Origin: an uncultured Oscillospiraceae bacterium
Lineage (GTDB): Bacteria; Bacillota; Clostridia; Oscillospirales; Oscillospiraceae
Assembly: GCA_900752445.1 (NCBI GenBank)
Contig: CAADVN010000261.1
Span: 1-6,765, forward strand
Length of the DNA stretch: 6,765 nt
Reading direction: 5' to 3'
The notes beneath the pieces were generated by a model, which worked only from the letters and a program-made list of their open reading frames with translations, was not told where the DNA came from and did no database searches. Shown one piece after another: positions 5,447 through 6,765 of the stretch. Position 1 is the stretch's first letter. Each line of letters starts with the position of its first letter. Both the position numbers and the translations under genes were made by a program.

Positions 5447-5474
5447 TTGACAATCGTCACAAATGTGGTAAAGT
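5447..5474 (+). promoter_or_regulatory. Promoter of the LacI-family gene
   Basis: TTGACA (5447-5452), a 16-base spacer and TAAAGT (5469-5474) form a good sigma-A type promoter, strengthened by TGG immediately before the -10 (extended TGn). Transcription would start near 5481, upstream of the two CG-centred palindromes and about 60 bases before the ATG at 5540. Confidence 0.65.
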
Positions 5475-5488
5475 TAGCTCAAAGGACT

Positions 5489-5500
5489 GGTAACGTTACC
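5489..5500. promoter_or_regulatory. LacI-type operator 1
   Basis: GGTAACGTTACC is a perfect 12-bp palindrome with a central CG, the hallmark of LacI/GalR-family operators. It sits just downstream of the predicted start of the LacI-family gene, consistent with autorepression. Confidence 0.6.
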
Positions 5501-5512
5501 GGGAACGTTCTC
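5501..5512. promoter_or_regulatory. LacI-type operator 2
   Basis: GGGAACGTTCTC is a near-palindrome (5 of 6 pairs) with the same AACGTT core as the preceding site. Its centre is exactly 12 bp away, so it abuts operator 1. It may bind a second dimer or be a weaker site. Confidence 0.4.
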
Positions 5513-5539
5513 GCAAGTTGCCCGGGGAGAGTGTGGGAA

Positions 5540-6550
5540 ATGACTATCAAGGACATTGCGAGACAGTGCGGAGTTTCGGTGAGCACGGTCTCGCGCGTGC
5601 TCAACGAGAAGCCGGATGTCAGCCCGGCTGTGAGGGCGGCGGTGCTCGAGGCTGTGAGGAGCAGCAACTATGTGCCGAACAACAGCGCAAGGGACCTTGT
5701 GAAGATAAGCTCCGACGCCGTGGGTCTGGTGGTGAAGGGCGTGTCGAACCCCTTCTACGCGGACATTATAAAGGCTGTGGAGCGGGAGATAGACGCCGCC
5801 GGCTGCACGATGGTGATGCAGCAGATAGACATCTCGGAGGACGAGGTGGCGCGCGGGGCCAGCATGGAGCGCGAGAAGAAGCTTCGGGGCATAATTTTCC
5901 TCGGCGGGCGCTCGGACTATTCTGCGCAGGACCTGGGGACGATCACGGTGCCCTTTGTGTGCTGTTCGTTCACGAACAGCTTTGGGACACTCTCGCGTGG
6001 AGAGTATTCGGCGGTGTCGATAGAGGACGGGGAGACGGCGGCGCGGGCGGTGCGCGAGCTGTACCGGCTGGGGCACAGGAGGATAGCGGCGCTCATCTCG
6101 GAGCGGGACGACCGCTCGATAAGCGAGCTGAGGTACCGGGGCTATGTGGAGGCGCTGCGCGGCTGCGGCATAGAGCCGGACGAGGCGCTGGTGGCCTGCG
6201 CCGGCAGCTTCGGCATGAGGGACGCCTACGAGGCGGCAATGCGGCTTTTGGACTCCGGCGCGGAATTTTCGGCGATATTCTGTATTTCCGACATGATGGC
6301 GATAGCGGCGATAAAGGCGCTGGAGGACCGGGGCCTCGGCGTGCCGGGCGACTGCTCGGTCATAGGCATAGACGGGCTGGAGTTTTCGGAGTACACTCGC
6401 CCGACGCTGACCACGCTGGTGCAGCCGGGGGAGCGCATGGGCGCGGAGAGCGTCCGCATACTTATGGATATGATAGAGGGCCGTGGCGGGAACCGCCAGG
6501 TGATGCTCGAGACGGAGCTTCGGCCCGGGGGCTCGGTGAGAGCCGTTTGA
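5540..6550 (+). CDS. LacI-family transcriptional regulator
   Basis: This 336-residue cytoplasmic repressor has the family's standard size. Residues 2-22 form the helix-turn-helix (TIKDIARQCGVSVSTVSRVLN). Residues about 45-55 (VPNNSARDLVK) are the hinge helix, with Leu53 as the minor-groove intercalating residue. Residues about 60-336 are the periplasmic-binding-protein-like effector domain: GLVVKGVSNPFYADI starts it, CISDMMAIAAIKAL (248-261) and VIGIDGLEFSEY (274-285) are standard late motifs, and TRPTLTTLVQP (286-296) is the family's LTT.xQP segment. The ligand is probably a sugar or related small molecule and cannot be read from sequence. ATG 5540 is chosen because the HTH begins immediately after it and GGGGAGA (5524-5530) lies 9 bases upstream; the frame is open a further 58 codons upstream, but that stretch contains the promoter and operators. 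The lipoprotein gene follows after 57 bases without an obvious terminator. Confidence 0.93.
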   Translation: MTIKDIARQCGVSVSTVSRVLNEKPDVSPAVRAAVLEAVRSSNYVPNNSARDLVKISSDAVGLVVKGVSNPFYADIIKAVEREIDAAGCTMVMQQIDISEDEVARGASMEREKKLRGIIFLGGRSDYSAQDLGTITVPFVCCSFTNSFGTLSRGEYSAVSIEDGETAARAVRELYRLGHRRIAALISERDDRSISELRYRGYVEALRGCGIEPDEALVACAGSFGMRDAYEAAMRLLDSGAEFSAIFCISDMMAIAAIKALEDRGLGVPGDCSVIGIDGLEFSEYTRPTLTTLVQPGERMGAESVRILMDMIEGRGGNRQVMLETELRPGGSVRAV

Positions 6551-6607
6551 CCCGTATTTTCCGGTTAAATGCCGAGGAAATAAATATTAATAGGAGATGT
6601 TAAAAGA

Positions 6608-6765
6608 ATGAAGAAGTTTCTTGCACTGCTTCTGGCCCTCGTGATGGTCTTCGCGCTGGCCGCCTGCGGTACGACCGACTCGACTCCGACCGACGCGCCG
6701 GACGACGGCGGCGCCGCGACCGACGCGCCGGACGACGGCGGCGCCGCGACCGACGCGCCCGACGA
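6608..6765 (+). CDS. Lipoprotein N-terminus with repeat linker (cut by window end), possibly an ABC-transporter binding protein
   Basis: Only 52 codons are visible. They show a clear lipoprotein signal: MKKF, a hydrophobic core (LALLLALVMVFA), and lipobox LAAC with the lipidated Cys at residue 20. After GTTDSTPT comes an acidic low-complexity linker of TDAPDDGGAA repeats that runs off the window. AGGAG (6592-6596) lies 11 bases before ATG 6608. Lipoproteins right after a LacI-family gene are often the substrate-binding part of a sugar ABC transporter, and many gut Clostridia carry Thr/Asp/Pro-rich linkers at this place, so that is the favoured guess. No folded domain is in view, so function is open. 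The protein would be anchored on the outer face of the cytoplasmic membrane. Confidence 0.85.
   Translation, partial: MKKFLALLLALVMVFALAACGTTDSTPTDAPDDGGAATDAPDDGGAATDAPD
6689..6765 (+). repeat. 30-bp tandem repeat inside the lipoprotein gene
   Basis: The 30-base unit at 6689-6718 is repeated exactly at 6719-6748 and partly at 6749-6765 (one silent change, CCG to CCC, at 6760). Each unit encodes TDAPDDGGAA. Nucleotide identity, rather than only amino-acid similarity, points to recent slippage or recombination. Copy number beyond the window is unknown. Confidence 0.9.

Noticed and set aside
5366..5539. 58 extra N-terminal codons for the LacI-family protein
   Set aside because: The stretch contains the promoter and palindromes, is basic and not protein-like, and the HTH starts right after ATG 5540, which has its own ribosome binding site.
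6689..6765. CRISPR or non-coding satellite at the right edge
   Set aside because: Repeats are contiguous without spacers, keep the reading frame, and follow a clear lipoprotein signal.

Overview
The window reads as a high-GC Firmicute, most likely a gut Clostridia member (Oscillospirales-like). The reasons are GC-rich coding sequence with frequent ATA isoleucine codons, strong GGAGG-type ribosome binding sites, a two-FeoA/FeoB/Cys-rich-peptide iron locus, and an anaerobe-style alpha-hydroxy-acid oxidase homologue with an N-terminal cysteine cluster. The taxonomic call is inference; no rRNA or tRNA is present.

Layout. Positions 1-2106 (+) hold two overlapping genes: the C-terminal part of an NhaC-family Na+/H+ antiporter and an FMN-dependent alpha-hydroxy-acid oxidizing enzyme. 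Positions 2107-2363 are a non-coding segment between convergent operons, packed with perfect hairpins and bounded by two copies of one 24-bp sequence. Positions 2364-5273 (-) are a ferrous-iron uptake locus, in transcription order feoA, feoA, feoB and a small FeoB-associated Cys-rich membrane protein. Positions 5274-5539 are a divergent control region: a feo promoter overlapped by palindromes with GTTAG/CTAAC arms on one side, and a LacI-family gene promoter followed by two CG-centred palindromes on the other. Positions 5540-6550 (+) encode the LacI-family repressor. A lipoprotein begins at 6608 and runs off the window edge through a 30-bp tandem repeat.

How it fits together. FeoB moves Fe2+ across the cytoplasmic membrane; the FeoA proteins and the Cys-rich peptide are its small partners. 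GTTAG-type palindromes lie at the feoA promoter and again just before feoB, where a small intrinsic-terminator-like hairpin also separates feoA from feoB. This suggests iron-responsive control (a DtxR/MntR-type regulator is a guess) plus differential expression within the locus. The LacI-type gene probably represses itself and perhaps the following lipoprotein, which may be the binding component of a sugar transporter.

I see no clearly undescribed multi-gene system. The points most worth a second look are the palindrome-dense intergenic segment, the feoA-feoB terminator/operator junction, and the Cys cluster on the hydroxy-acid oxidase.
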